Origin: Dipteronia dyeriana
Lineage: Eukaryota > Streptophyta > Magnoliopsida > Sapindales > Sapindaceae
Reading direction: 5' to 3'
DNA: 64,000 bases
Assembly: GCA_032871835.1 (NCBI GenBank)
Contig: CM065299.1
Span: forward strand, 98,276,652 to 98,340,651
A model generated the notes under the pieces. That model saw only the letters and a program-made list of their open reading frames with translations, did no database searches and was not told where the DNA came from. Positions 12,054-23,977 of the stretch are shown here, piece after piece. The first letter of the stretch is position 1, and every line of letters begins with the position of its first letter. Both the position numbers and the translations under genes were made by a program.

Positions 12054-12727
12054 TAGGGATGACAATTAAACCCGAACCCAACCCGCTTGGAGAGGATTTG
12101 GTATGTGAAAATATAATCCGTATGCTAGTTTGGATTTGAAATCTCAACCCGCCACGGGTTCAGGTGTAGAAAAAAAAAAACAAACCCGAACCTACAAACC
12201 CCGTTTGATTTAATAATTATTTAACAAATAATATTATAACAATTTTTTTTTATTTTTTTTTTCCTACATCATATACAGTTGACCCACATTATTTGTCTTT
12301 TCAGATTTTAAAATATCTTTCAATATTTTTTTTTAATCTTTTGTCTTCGTATTCTTTTCTTCTCGATCTTCAACACCCACACTCCCTCTTCAAAACTAAA
12401 ACCCATATTCTCCATTTATTTTCTCTGCAATTTATTTTATATTTTTTTTCTCTTCAAAATTTAAACTCTTCTTCTTCTTCATATATTATTTTTCTCATAC
12501 ATTTTAAAGCCTTTTTTTTACTTTTTTTTTTTCATTTTCTCTGAAGTCTGAAAGAAGAAAACTAATGTGGATAACTATCGACAACTGAGTTTGACTCGAA
12601 CCCATTTACACACACATGAGTGAGTCGCTTTGGAACAAGAAATACTCAGGAGTTCGCAGGTTCGTGGGTTTGGGTTTGGGTTTGGTTTTTTCCAAACCCG
12701 TCCAAACCTGACCCATTGTCATTCCTA
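12054..12727. mobile_element. hAT-type non-autonomous element with perfect 8-bp target duplication
   Basis: The left end is TAGGGATGACAAT and the reverse complement of the right end is TAGGAATGACAAT. The direct flanks are identical 8-mers, CTCTCAAT at 12046-12053 and 12728-12735, the length expected of hAT transposition. Subterminal parts carry repeated AACCCGAACC / GGGTTTGG motifs in inverted orientation. The middle is T-rich and the open frame there is low-complexity, not a transposase. Confidence 0.85.
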
Positions 12728-13733
12728 CTCTCAATCTCCATCTTTTCCTTAAAAAAAAAAAAATGACACTCAACCACTACCACAGTATCGATAATTCAAA
12801 CTTCAACAAAACAGAGTCAAAAAATTGATATACTTGCTTTTTAAATTTGGTTGATGAACAAATCTTTCTTTATAGTGCAACTGAATTTTAAATCACAAAT
12901 ATTTTTTAAAAAAATTACTATAAAATAAATCTCGGGTTTCAAGATCCAATTTGACTTGACTACAAATTTATACAGCCAAAAATAAAAAATAAGATTCAAT
13001 TTATTTTCTTTCGGTTTTTGAGTCTGGTTAGCTTTTAAGAGATGTCATAAGTTTAATATTAAATATATTTAATGTTTGTTACACTTACACATTTAATTAA
13101 ATAAATTCATTTTAATAGATAAAATATGTGTAATGCATGATACTTTTGTTTCACATTAATATTTAATCCATAGACTTTTGTTTCACATTAATATTTAATC
13201 CTTTCTCATATTAATATTCAATGCACTATACATATATTGTTTTCGTATATTTATGTATGTATATATGTATATATATATATATCAATATAACTGATATTTT
13301 TATTTGGTATAGAATTATTATTTTACTTGATTATCATTTTATGTTTGATTAAAATATATTTTTTATTTTATTTTATTTTCTTTCATAATTGAGATAAATA
13401 AAATTTTAAATTATGAATAAAATTTATTAAATTTGAAAATAATATATAAAACGGTATAATACTCCCACAGCAAAATGCGAGCCATTTTACTAGTTTCATC
13501 TAAATTAGAATATTAGACACAACTTGCACACATAAAAAAAAAACTGTTATAAAAAATAGTAAATAATATATAATTTGTTCCCATTTGTCTATTCTAAATT
13601 TTAGGCTAATTTTTTGGTTTTTTTTTAAATGAAGATTTTTTCTATGTTTAATTGTAACTTTTTCCTTTATAAAATAAAATAAATAAGAATGGCTTTTAAG
13701 GAGAGATTTTTTCAATGCTAATTGATTCTCTTT
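12728..13733. other. Intergenic, with a short direct repeat
   Basis: No gene is supported. A phrase of about 28 bp containing CTTTTGTTTCACATTAATAT occurs twice in tandem near 13143 and 13173. The - strand open frame at 13500-13745 is Lys-rich low-complexity sequence. Confidence 0.5.
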
Positions 13734-14157
13734 GAGCATCTCCAATGTAAAAATGGTTTGTATATGAATTATTATTGGAATGACAACAATGTCAAGAGAC
13801 TTGTTTCCTATGTTGCATAAAGATGGACTTGATAGACGATTAACTTAAAATTTGGTCTCCAATGTTTCCGTTTAAAACACATCTTCTTTTAATGACATGT
13901 TCAATTTTATTTCTTATTTTTTATTTTATTTTAGTTCCTTACTAAAAATAGATGAAAAATTAATGTCAATCATAAAAAAGAACATGTGCAACATGCTGTC
14001 TGAAAGTGGACAGTCATGTTGACAATGTTTTTTTTTGTCACGTCAGCTTGAGGTTGATTTTGCACGGTTGCATTGGAGAAAGATTTTTAACAATATGTCT
14101 ATTAATCCTACGTGGTATCTCTTTTTCTCACAAGTCACGCTTGTATTGGAGATGCTC
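13734..14157. mobile_element. MITE with GAGCATCTCCAAT termini
   Basis: The left end is GAGCATCTCCAATG and the reverse complement of the right end is GAGCATCTCCAATA. Flanking triplets TTT and TTA would fit a decayed TTA target duplication of the PIF/Harbinger type. About 424 bp, no coding capacity. Confidence 0.65.
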
Positions 14158-14160
14158 TTA

Positions 14161-14649
14161 GAGCATCCCAAAAGACTCTTCAAATCAAACGAGCCACATC
14201 AGTAGATTTAGCTCCAACGGACTCTTCAAATGAGATTTTTCAAATAAGATTTTCATTCTCTTTCTTCAATATTGAAGAGCAATTTCTCTCTCCTCAATTA
14301 TTATTATCTTATTTTTTATATCTTATCATCATTAATATATAATATCTATATCTTTTTTATCTTTTTAATTAAATTCAATTAATATATAATAAGTTTTTAT
14401 ATATTTTGCAATCATAAAAATTATATAATTATAAAGATTTCATCTAGATCTTTAAAATGAGACTAATATTGAATATTTAATAATAACATATTAATAATCT
14501 AGAAGATTATTCAAATGATTTTTATATTCAAATGATTTTTATATTCATCTAAAAGTAATTAGAATTGTTGGTGGAAATGGAGGAATTTAAGTGTTTGTAT
14601 TGAAATAATATAAATCTATTTCTAATTGAAAAGTCTTTTGGAAGAACTC
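14161..14649. mobile_element. Second MITE, abutting the previous one
   Basis: It starts GAGCATCCCAAAAGACTCTT directly after a TTA. Near 14627-14649 lies an imperfect inverted match, AAAAGTCTTTTGG followed by AAGAACTC. The shared first seven bases (GAGCATC) suggest the same transposase served both elements. The right boundary is approximate. Confidence 0.5.
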
Positions 14650-14890
14650 TTCTTTTTTCACTACTCAAATTGCCACACATAGGTAAACAAACATGCATTT
14701 TAAGAGCAAAAATAGAAAAGCCTTTTGGGTATGTTTCTAGGATAACATTTTGTTTACCAAAATTTCATCTAAGGTAATAACATAGAAAGTTAATAAAGTA
14801 CGACAGAATGACCAATAATATCACAATGTTAGTTTAAAATTAACATTTTAAAATGAATTTCTCATCCAACGATGGATAGGTGCCCATCAG

Positions 14891-15401
14891 TAGAGATGCA
14901 TATTTAGCGAATGAGGATGAATATAGGTCATCCTCCCTCCCCATCCCCATCCCCATCCCCATCCTCCCTCCCCATCCCTATTCCCATCCTCCCTCCCCTC
15001 ATTTAGAGAAATTGGGGATGGGAAATTTTGGAGGGAGGTATATCTATCCCTAATCATAATTTCCAATTTTCCCGTTTTTCTCCGTTTTTTTTTTGTTTTC
15101 CTGTTTTTCTCGATTTTCCATTTTTCCATTTAATTAAAAATTACAAATTAAATTAAAAAAACAAACATTCCATTACAAATGCAAAATAAAATCCAATAAT
15201 ACAGTAAAAAGAGTAAATATGTATATATACGTAGTGTTTCAAAGAATAATATATATATATATATATATATATTATAATTATATTTATATATGTTTGGGGG
15301 AAATGAAAAAAAAAAAAGAATGGGGCTCATCCCCATTTCAATTTATGGATGATTAAATCATCCCTCGAATCCCCAGTTTTTCCCAAAAATGTGCATCTCT
15401 A
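14891..15401. mobile_element. hAT-type MITE with 8-bp target duplication
   Basis: The left end is TAGAGATGCATATTT and the reverse complement of the right end is TAGAGATGCACATTT. The 8-bp flanks are CCCATCAG (14883-14890) and CCCATTAG (15402-15409), one mismatch. The interior has a CCATCC-rich stretch (14930-15000), a T/C-rich stretch and a (TA)n run near 15250. A partial copy of the same family is at 41885-42130. Confidence 0.8.
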
Positions 15402-15419
15402 CCCATTAGGGGAAAATGT

Positions 15420-15429
15420 GTATCTCTAA
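15420..15429. repeat. Left target-site duplication of the large MULE
   Basis: GTATCTCTAA lies directly before the element terminus GGGGAT. It is identical to 32799-32808. Confidence 0.8.
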
Positions 15430-15461
15430 GGGGATGGTTGTTGTGCAGCTGATTGTATGAT
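15430..15461 (+). repeat. Left terminal inverted repeat of the MULE
   Basis: It matches the right terminus over 19 bp with four mismatches, then again at GATTGTATGAT (15451-15461). The spacing between the two blocks differs by about 10 bp from the right end. Confidence 0.7.
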
Positions 15462-15681
15462 GCAGCCACAAACAGTGCCCCCATTAATAATTAAAAAACC
15501 AATGGGACAACCGGTTCCCACAAAAAAAACATTGTTTTTAAATTTTTACAACTCTTTAAAATTTATATTTAAAAAATTTTAAAAAATAAATTGAAACCTA
15601 AATAAAAAAAATATATATAATTAAAAATTATATTTAATTAAGATAAATTAATTAATTATATATTTTCATATAATTTTTGAT

Positions 15682-17995
15682 ATTTTGGCTTGTAACCATT
15701 TTCACGACTCATGTAACCATTTTTACGGTAGTAGTAACCACTTTCACGACAGTGATAACCATTTTACGGATTGGGTAACCACTTTTAATTTTTAATATTT
15801 TGACTTGTAACCAATTCTACGGTAATGGTAACCATGTTTACGGCTCCAGTTATCATTTTACGGCTCTGGTCACCAGTTTTTAATTTATGAAATTTAGACC
15901 TGTAACTACTTTCACGGTATTGGTAACCATTTTCACGGCTTCAGTAACAATTTTACGGCTTGGGTAACCACCTTTAAATTTGTGATATTTTGACTTGTAA
16001 CCATCTTCACGGCGATAGTAACTATTTTAACGACTCCAGTAACCATTTTACGGCTTTGGTAACTACCTTTTGATTTTTAAAATGTTGACTGGTAACCATT
16101 TTCACGGCACTAGTAACCACTTTTACGGCTTTAGTAACCTTTAATACGGCATTGGTAACCATTTTTTATTTTTAAAATATTTTATCTTGTAACCATTTTC
16201 ACGGCGATGGTAACCATTTTAACGGCCCCAGTAACCATTTTACGACTTTGGTAACTATCTTTTGATTTTTACAATTTTGACTTGTAACCATTTTCACGGC
16301 ATTAGTAACCATTTTTACGACTTTGGTAACCATTTATATGGCATTGGTAACCATTTTTTATTTTTTAATATTTTGACTTGTAACTATTTCCACGGTAATG
16401 GTACCCATTTTCATGACTTCAATAACCATTTTACGGCTCTGGTAACGAGTTTTAAATTTATGAAATTTAGACTTTTAACTATTTTCACGTGATTGGTAAT
16501 AATTGTTACGGCTCCAGTAACCAATTTACGGTTTGGGTAACCACTTTTAAATTTTTGACATTTTGACTTGTAACCATTTTCAGGGTAATGCTAACCAATT
16601 TCATGGATCAATTAACCATTTTACGGTTTTGGTAACTACTTATTGATTTTTGAAATTTAAAATAGTAACCATTTTCACGGTATTAGTAACCACTTTCACG
16701 GCAGTAGTAACCATTTTACGGATCTGGTAACCGGTTTTTAATTTATGAAATTTAGACTTGTAACTACTTTCACGACATTGGTAACCATTTTAACGGCCCC
16801 AGTAACCATTTTACGGCATTGGGAACTACCTTTTGATTTTTAAAATTTTGACTTGTAACCACTTCCACGGCAATAGTACCCATTTTCACGGCTTCAGTAA
16901 CCATGCTACGACTATGGTAACTAGTTTTTAATTTATGAAATTTAGACTTTTAACTATTTTCACGTGATTGGTAACCATTTTTGATATTTTGACTAGTAAC
17001 CATTTCCACGTTAATGGTAACCATTTCCACGGATGCAGTAACCATTTTACGGTTTTGGTAACTACTTATTGATTTTGGGAATTTCAAATTGTAACCATTT
17101 TCACGGTATTAGTAACCACTTTCACGGAAGTGGTAACCATTTTACGGTTTGGGTAACCACTTTTAAATATTTAATATTTTGACTTGTAACCAATTCCACG
17201 GTAATGGTAACCATTTTCACGGATCCAGTAATCAGTTTACGATTTTGGTAACTACTTATTGATTTTATAAATTTCACGGTATTAGTAACCACTTTCACGG
17301 ACGTGGTAACTATTTTACGGCTTGGGTAACCACTTTTAAATATTTAATTTTTTGACTTGTAACCAATTCGACGGTAATGGTAACCATTTGCACGGGTTCA
17401 GTAACCATTTTACGGTTTTGATAACTACTTATTGATTTTATAAATTTCAATTTGTAACCATTTTCACGGTATTAGTAACCACTTTCACGGGAATGGTAAC
17501 TATTTTACGGATTGGGTAACCACTTTTAAATATTTAATATTTTGACTTGTAACCAATTCCACGGTAATGGTAACCATTTGTACGGGTCCAGTTACTATTT
17601 TACGGCTCTGGTAACCAGTTTTTTATTTATAAAATTTAGAATTGTAACTACTTTAATGGCATTGGTAACTATTTTTCACGGCTTGAGTAACTACCTTTAT
17701 TTTTTTGATATTTTGACCTGTAACCATTTTTACGGCGATGATAACCATTTTAACGGCCCCAGTAACCATTTTACGGCTTTAGTAACTACCTTTTGATTTT
17801 TGAAATTTTGACTTGTAACCATTTTCACGGTATTAGTAACCATTTTTACGGTTCCAGTAACCATTTCACGATTGTGGTAACCAGTTTTTTCTCTTTCTTT
17901 TTTGACTTGTAACCATCTTCATAGTATTAATAACCACTTTTAGGGCTCCAGTAACCATTTTTACAGCTTTCATAACAATGTTTTTTTTTAATATT
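15682..17995. repeat. Higher-order tandem array of TAACCATTTTCACGG units
   Basis: About 2.3 kb of repeats on two scales. The basic unit is 21-27 bp, close to GTAACCATTTTCACGGCTTTG. Roughly four basic units, the last extended by TTTTAATTTTTGAAATTTTGACTT, form a block of about 100 bp that recurs some 23 times. Block boundaries are marked by TTGACTTGTAACC or TTAGACTTGTAAC. Weaker, isolated units continue to about 18490. Open frames at 16262-16492 and 17542-17796 are only repeat translation. The array lies near the left end of the MULE. Confidence 0.9.
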
Positions 17996-19017
17996 TTGAC
18001 TTTTAAATATTTCATTACAATTGTTATTTGAGAATGATATTAGGCACATGGAAACGATTCATTCTCTATAGGTAAGTTTGATTATGTGGTAAGCATATTG
18101 TTTTTTTTCCTGACATTAATCAATTTCCTCCATAGCATTGAAATTCTTTTTATGTTTCAAAAGGCCATAATAATAATAATAATAATAATAATAATTGTAA
18201 TAAACTATCGTAATCTGATTACATAAGAGAAATTAATTTTGCTTATATTCATAGAATTAATATATCGTCTAATTAAATTGTACAAGGTTGTTAATAAGTT
18301 GTATCCGTTGGGTTCAACTATTAATCAAACGTGAAGTTAATTTTAAAAGGATTGGATACTCTAATTACTCAATCGCTATGAAAGCATTATTGTTTACATT
18401 CATTCTTATACGGCTTTGGTAACTATTTTTTTATATATATAATTTGACTTGTAACTATTTTTACGGAAAAATTAACCACTTTATAACTAATTATACTATC
18501 GTGGTAAGTACATTGTTTTTTTCTTACACTAATACATTATACATTGTTGGTAACAATTTGGAGCATTAATTTGTTAATCACCAAAAATCATTTACTTAAG
18601 CAACTGCAGTAAATAATTCCGAGTGATTACATACTTATTCTTATAGTGAAACTTTAGTCCCAAAGAACCCAATTTCTTTAAATGAAAAAGATAAAACTAA
18701 ATTGAATTATTGTGAGTCTGATGATTGGGCCTAGTTAACTATGTTGCAGGAGGCTGGCTGTTTTCATTCAGTTGACTTTACTTCTCTCCACCAGCTCTAC
18801 CCACCTCTTAACTGTTAACACCACCCAACCAAAGTCATACGACCCATGTTAACATTATAGCGTTCCAGGTGCTTTTCTTTTGGCTTGTTTGAAGATGGAA
18901 TCGGCTTCCGCAGGAAGCAGTTGTACATCGTAAACACATGTTAAGAATGCTACTCAAACATCAGTAACTTCAGAAGTTTAAATGTTGCTTTTACCTCTGC
19001 CTTCAACATTTAGCTGA
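17996..19017. other. MULE interior, nothing coding
   Basis: Contains an AAT/ATA trinucleotide run near 18171-18195 and stray units of the array near 18410-18490. No gene is supported. Confidence 0.5.
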
Positions 19018-19018
19018 T

Positions 19019-19290
19019 GCTCAAACATCAGAAATTGAACCCATATTTGATGTTGTGTTTTCCTTTATTCTTCAAGATTTTGGAGCTGCTCAAACATCAC
19101 AATTTAAAGGTAACAAAAGTTGTTGAATTTTCCTTCCTTCTTCAAGAACAAAAACCTGCTCAAACATCACAATTTCAAGGTAACAATAGATGTGTTTTCT
19201 TTCCTTCTTGAACAATTAGCAGCTGCTCAAATTTCAAGGTAACAACAGGTGTTGTGTTTTCCTTCCTTCTTGAACAATTAACAGCTGCTT
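19019..19290 (+). repeat. Minisatellite of about 70 bp upstream of the transposase
   Basis: Units starting GCTCAAACATCA or a close variant begin at 19019, 19088, 19158, 19225 and (degenerate) 19286. Each continues through AAGGTAACAA and TTTTCCTTCCTTCTT. It lies within the transposase 5' leader region, so it could affect expression or splicing of an active relative. Confidence 0.75.
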
Positions 19291-19546
19291 ATTCCTTTGC
19301 CTTCAACATTTACCTTGACGTGTTTCCCTTTATCTTCCACATTTAGGTACTGCTTATTCATTTGTCTTAAACATTTTGTTCAGACAAACATCTGTATTGG
19401 AAATACTATTATATTCTCTGTACATGTATGTATTTTTCCTGTGTTTAACCTGTGTATATTACATTTCATATAAATTGAACCAAAGGATTCATTAATACAA
19501 AAAAACTATAACTTAAACAATCGGTGGTCTATTGTGTTGTTGACAG

Positions 19547-22107
19547 ATGGATCCTAACTCATACTTTGGTAGTATCTCCAAATCAAATTTTGATTTGAAC
19601 TAAGGAGGCCTTCAGCTGGGGATAACGCAAACACAATATACAACAACTACCATTGCGGTTGTTCCAGTTACAGCATGAACGATCTGGATGTTGAAATTGA
19701 ACATTCACTTTTCACCGATCAGATTGTCTCAACCACACATGTTTCTACTTCAAACATTAGTAATCTCCTAAAGTTAACAGAGTTGGATGAGTCGGCTCAA
19801 TTTAGAAGTTTGCAACCTAGTGATGTAATCGGAAAAGAGTTTGGTTCAGTTGAAGACGTTGAGTCCTTTTACAGCAACTACTCCAAGGTTGTTGGGTTTA
19901 GCACCAGAAAGGATGAAATGAGACGTGATAGCCAAGGTGTTATTACAATATGAAGGTGGGTATGCTCTAAGCAATGGTACAGAGCACAAAAGTATATTCA
20001 AAGAATCGAAAAAAAATGTGAACCCACTGTTGAAACTTGAGAAGGATGTTGTGCAGCGTTAAAAGTTCAGTATCACCGGAATAATAAGGTATGGGTTGTT
20101 AAAGAGATTGCTACTCAACATACTCATGGTTTGGTGTCACAAAATAACACCCAGTTCCTACAATCACATCGAAGTGTCAAAGACTCAGATATTGCACAAT
20201 TAAAGTCGTGGCGCTCAATTGGTGTGAAGACCGCTCAAGTGATGAACCACTTTATGGATCAGGTCGGTAGCTTTTCAAATGTCGGACATACAAAGAAAGA
20301 CTTGCAGAATAGTTTAGATGCAGTTCGTAGGAATGAGCTTCAATCTTCTAATGTCGATTGTGTTATATCCTACTTGACTGCAAAAATGGTAATTGATCCA
20401 GAATTCTTCTTCGAATACACTTTGGATGAAGATGATCGATTCGGCAACTTGTTTTGGGCAGATTCGACGTCTCGTTCAGATTATGGTTATTTTGGAGATG
20501 TATTAGCATTTGATGCAACATATAAAACAAATGTGTATCGAATGCCTCTTGTAATGCTTGTTGGTGTCAATCATCACAAATCAACAACCATATTCGGTTT
20601 TGGGTTGCTAGGGGACGAAACCGTGGAGACATACACTTGGTTGTTACGAACCTTCTTGGTTTCAGTGCACGATAAGATGCCTCTATCCGTTGTTACAGAT
20701 GGTGACAAAGCCATGCATAAGGCAATAAAGACAGTCATGCCTAACTCCTTTCATCGGTTATGTTATTGGCATCTTGAGTGCAATGTTCAGACAAATATAC
20801 AAGACGAAAACTTTACACGAGCATTCTGTAGTTCCATGTTGACTTATATGACAGTCGAAGACTTTGAACTGAAATGGAAAAACATGGTTGTCAAATTCCG
20901 GTTGAACACCAATGAGTGGGTAAATGTACTGTATTCCAAATGAAAACTGTGGGCAGAAACTTTTCTTAGGCAGAGTTTTTTTGGTGGGATGCGAAGCACA
21001 CAACATTGCGAAAGTATGAATTCATTCCTTAATCGATTTGTTAATTATCGACTTAAGTTGTATGAGTTCATGCAAAACATCGATAGAGCATTGGAGCACA
21101 TTCGACATTCTGAAATGTTTAATGATTACCAATGCGGTAACACCACACCAATATATTATACTCATTTAACAAGCCTAGAGAAACTACCATACATACTAGG
21201 AATGTATTTTTCCTTGTGCGGGATGAAATTAAAGAAGAAACATCATTTAGCATATGCAACTGTGTACAGGATGTGGATAGGTATACTTATACATTGAAAA
21301 GGTTTGGTTTCGAGAATCTGACATGGACAACCTGTTTCATACCATTGGCCAATCAAATTCAATGCTCGTGCAAATTGTTTGAGACCTCAGGTATTCCTTG
21401 TAGCCACTCATTCAGTGTAATGAAAGCCATGAATATGCAAATTATACTGTCATCACTTATATTAGCTCGATGGACCTTGGGTGCAAAACATATGACAGAT
21501 ATTGATTGCTCTCGTGAGGTAACACTGACACCAACTATGGAACTGGCCATGTATGGATCACTTAGTGCTAAATGTAACAAATTATGCTACTTTGCCTCAA
21601 AATCGAATGGCGGATTTAAAGAGGCTGACTGAGAGATTGAAAAACTAACAGTACGCATGCAAGAGTTGATGCCATCGTCTCCCTTAACTTCAGAAACTGT
21701 GTTGTGTCCCAAAGGTAAACAACATGTTCATAATGTAAGAGATCCTCGTATCGCCGCAACCAGGTTATAGTGCACGTAAAAAAACTGTTGACATTAAGGC
21801 CCGTAAATGTGGCAACTGTGGCAAAGTCAACCACACTGTGAAGACATGTCATAAAACTCAACTGCACAACAACAGTACAATTGCAAGCAACACACTTCAC
21901 ATGTTCAACCCATATTGTACAGAAAACAGTTCCAATAGCATTGCCACTCCTTCAAGTCGTCCATCGTATGAGTTCACGTTTCCAATTAACGATAGTGGTA
22001 TGAGGTATATGAGTCCAACATTCTACCCAGATATTGAAGGTTTCAATCTTTCATCTTCGACATTCGACTTGCATGGTAATCTTTGGTGGGGCTCCACACA
22101 ACGTTGA
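19547..22107 (+). pseudogene. MULE transposase with FAR1-type DNA-binding domain (pseudogene)
   Basis: This would catalyse cut-and-paste of the element. In order: a FAR1-type DNA-binding domain from about 19820 (VIGKEFGSVEDVESFYSNYS) to QHTHGL at 20115-20133; a MULE DDE domain with VLAFDATYKTN (Asp at 20512-20514), VVTDGDKAM (Asp at 20698-20700) and RLCYWHLECN; a SWIM zinc finger C-X-C...C-X-H at 21363-21407; and a C-terminal CCHC knuckle (21808-21849). An ATG at 19547 follows a possible splice acceptor, but its frame soon stops; ATG 19675 is in frame with the body. Four in-frame TGA codons (19951, 20038, 20941, 21630) and frameshifts near 21200 and 21770 inactivate it. The protein ends at 22107. 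Confidence 0.88.
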
Positions 22108-23977
22108 TATCGTGGGTGTAATGATAATTCTACTATATATTTCTTTATTCAATGACAAAAATTTATTAATAATAAACTGTTGACAAGCCTTGTTAGTCGT
22201 GGCACTAATTTCCTATAATGTTGTAATCTCCTCTGTTTTATATCTCTATTGTGTAGTTAATTGTTATGTTTTCAGTTATACTCTTGATTTTTACACATAT
22301 TTTATTCGTTTTCAGCAATTCAAGTTGTATGAGGTAATTAGAAGCAATTTGGATGAATTCCAGTAAAGCCCAGGAAAACAACAGTTGTTGGTAGGTGAAC
22401 TCCAACAATAAAACTGTATCAACTCAGGCTGAACAAGGGTTCAAGTCTTATATGGTTGGAAAGGTACGAAAGTTAGGTTTCCATGAAATTTTACGGTTTG
22501 CAATTTAGAGTTTCCTAAAGGATGTTATGGTCATTTGACTGCTTTAAGGTCAACCAACACACTCTACTGGATTTTCGAAACAATTAACTTCGAGCTGAAT
22601 TGTAACCTAAACTTGTTGTGATATAAGTCCTTCTGTTTTGAATCACAACCATGAAGGCCAACACACTTCAGTTTCAGTTAAAGGTTGAATTGGAATGCTT
22701 GAATTTGGTTGTTTGTTCACCTTCTATTTTTATGTAACTTGATGTGTTGAATGGAGTACGTGCCAAACTTGACTTCACTTTTGGTTCTTGCAAATTTAAA
22801 GTAGATGCTATATTTAATTGTATATGCAAAGCAACTAGGATTTATGTGATGTATTTAACAACTTCACCTGAACTTATTGAGTTTTTTTCGAATACATTAG
22901 GTTCCAGATGCGTAGGAGGATTTATTGGTAGGAATTGTATTATGTTTACCAGTATTCCAGTGGTCATTTGGAAAAAACATTTTCAATGCACTGTTGATCA
23001 ACAACAAAGGAAATAAATTGCAATGAAGAAGGTAGAAGAATTAATTATGATTGGTTATGGTGAATTCGGATGCTCTAAAGCTTCGCCGAACTATTGTTCG
23101 ACTCATCATTGGTGTGTACTTTTAAAATCCCTTTGTAATATACATGGTGCTAGTCTGAACTCCTAAAACATTTCTCAGTCATTACAGTTTTCAATCTAAA
23201 GGGTGTATTTTATTTTAACAAGTGCAGAAATAGTATCGGTTATTGCCTCACGGGGGGAATGATATCCGTGGTTTGGTAGCTATACTATGTCAAGTTGATA
23301 TGTACATTTCCAAGCAATTAAAATTGATAGATAATTCTATTAAACGTATTGGTTCACGCCACAAATAAAAGTATATATATCCTATACTTACTCCACAAAC
23401 TCTAACAACACAAATTGGACATACACTTGTTTGTCATGCTTGTAAAAACATCACTAAAATCGACAACTACAACGGTTGACAATTACCGGATTGCTAAATT
23501 CAAGGATATCATAAATTGAATTTATATATTTCAGTCATTCCCTAACATGTTTCATACATATTCGTTTCCACAACAATTTCCACCAACCATGCCTTAGTCC
23601 CTATATACATGTCTTGCTTTACAAAAATATTTACAGTAGGGTTTGTATCATCATGAGAAGTCCCAACAAAAAACTGGAAATCAGTGGACTTGTGGTCAAA
23701 ATTTTGGTTAAAAAACACCCAATAGGAGAATAGGGATCACCAGCAATAAACACCCTCCACAACCAGTCACCTGCACACGCGAGGATTAGTTAAACTAGAT
23801 CAAATTCAAACTTGTAGTACAAATTGGAGAAAGAAAATATCAAAAAAATGTTGCGAATAGGTTGAAGGGAAAAATGACCGTGGTAACGTAAATGCAAATG
23901 TCAATAATTTTATACCAATCCTGTTAGATAATCTGTTAGATAATCAAGTGTAGTCAAGGACAACTTATAATGAGTTG
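22108..23977. other. MULE interior between the convergent genes
   Basis: This is the tail-to-tail gap between transposase and Ulp1-like gene. A 90-residue open frame (22744-23016, +) has no recognisable domain and may be non-coding. Nothing else supported. Confidence 0.5.

Noticed and set aside
12293..12544. 83-codon Phe/Leu/Ser-rich open frame
   Set aside because: It is T-rich low-complexity sequence inside a hAT-type MITE.
16262..17796. Open frames with repeated Cys/His/Asn residues resembling zinc-finger repeats
   Set aside because: They are translations of the TAACCATTTTCACGG array. The Cys/His pattern follows the DNA period and the frame breaks between blocks.
15682..17995. CRISPR-like array
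   Set aside because: The sequence is plant nuclear DNA, the spacing units are not unique spacers but variants of the same repeat, and no cas genes are present.
15682..17995. Centromeric satellite
   Set aside because: It is only 2.3 kb and lies within a transposon bounded by a target duplication.
22744..23016. 90-codon open frame between transposase and Ulp1-like gene
   Set aside because: No recognisable motif, and it lies in what should be 3' flanking DNA of both genes.
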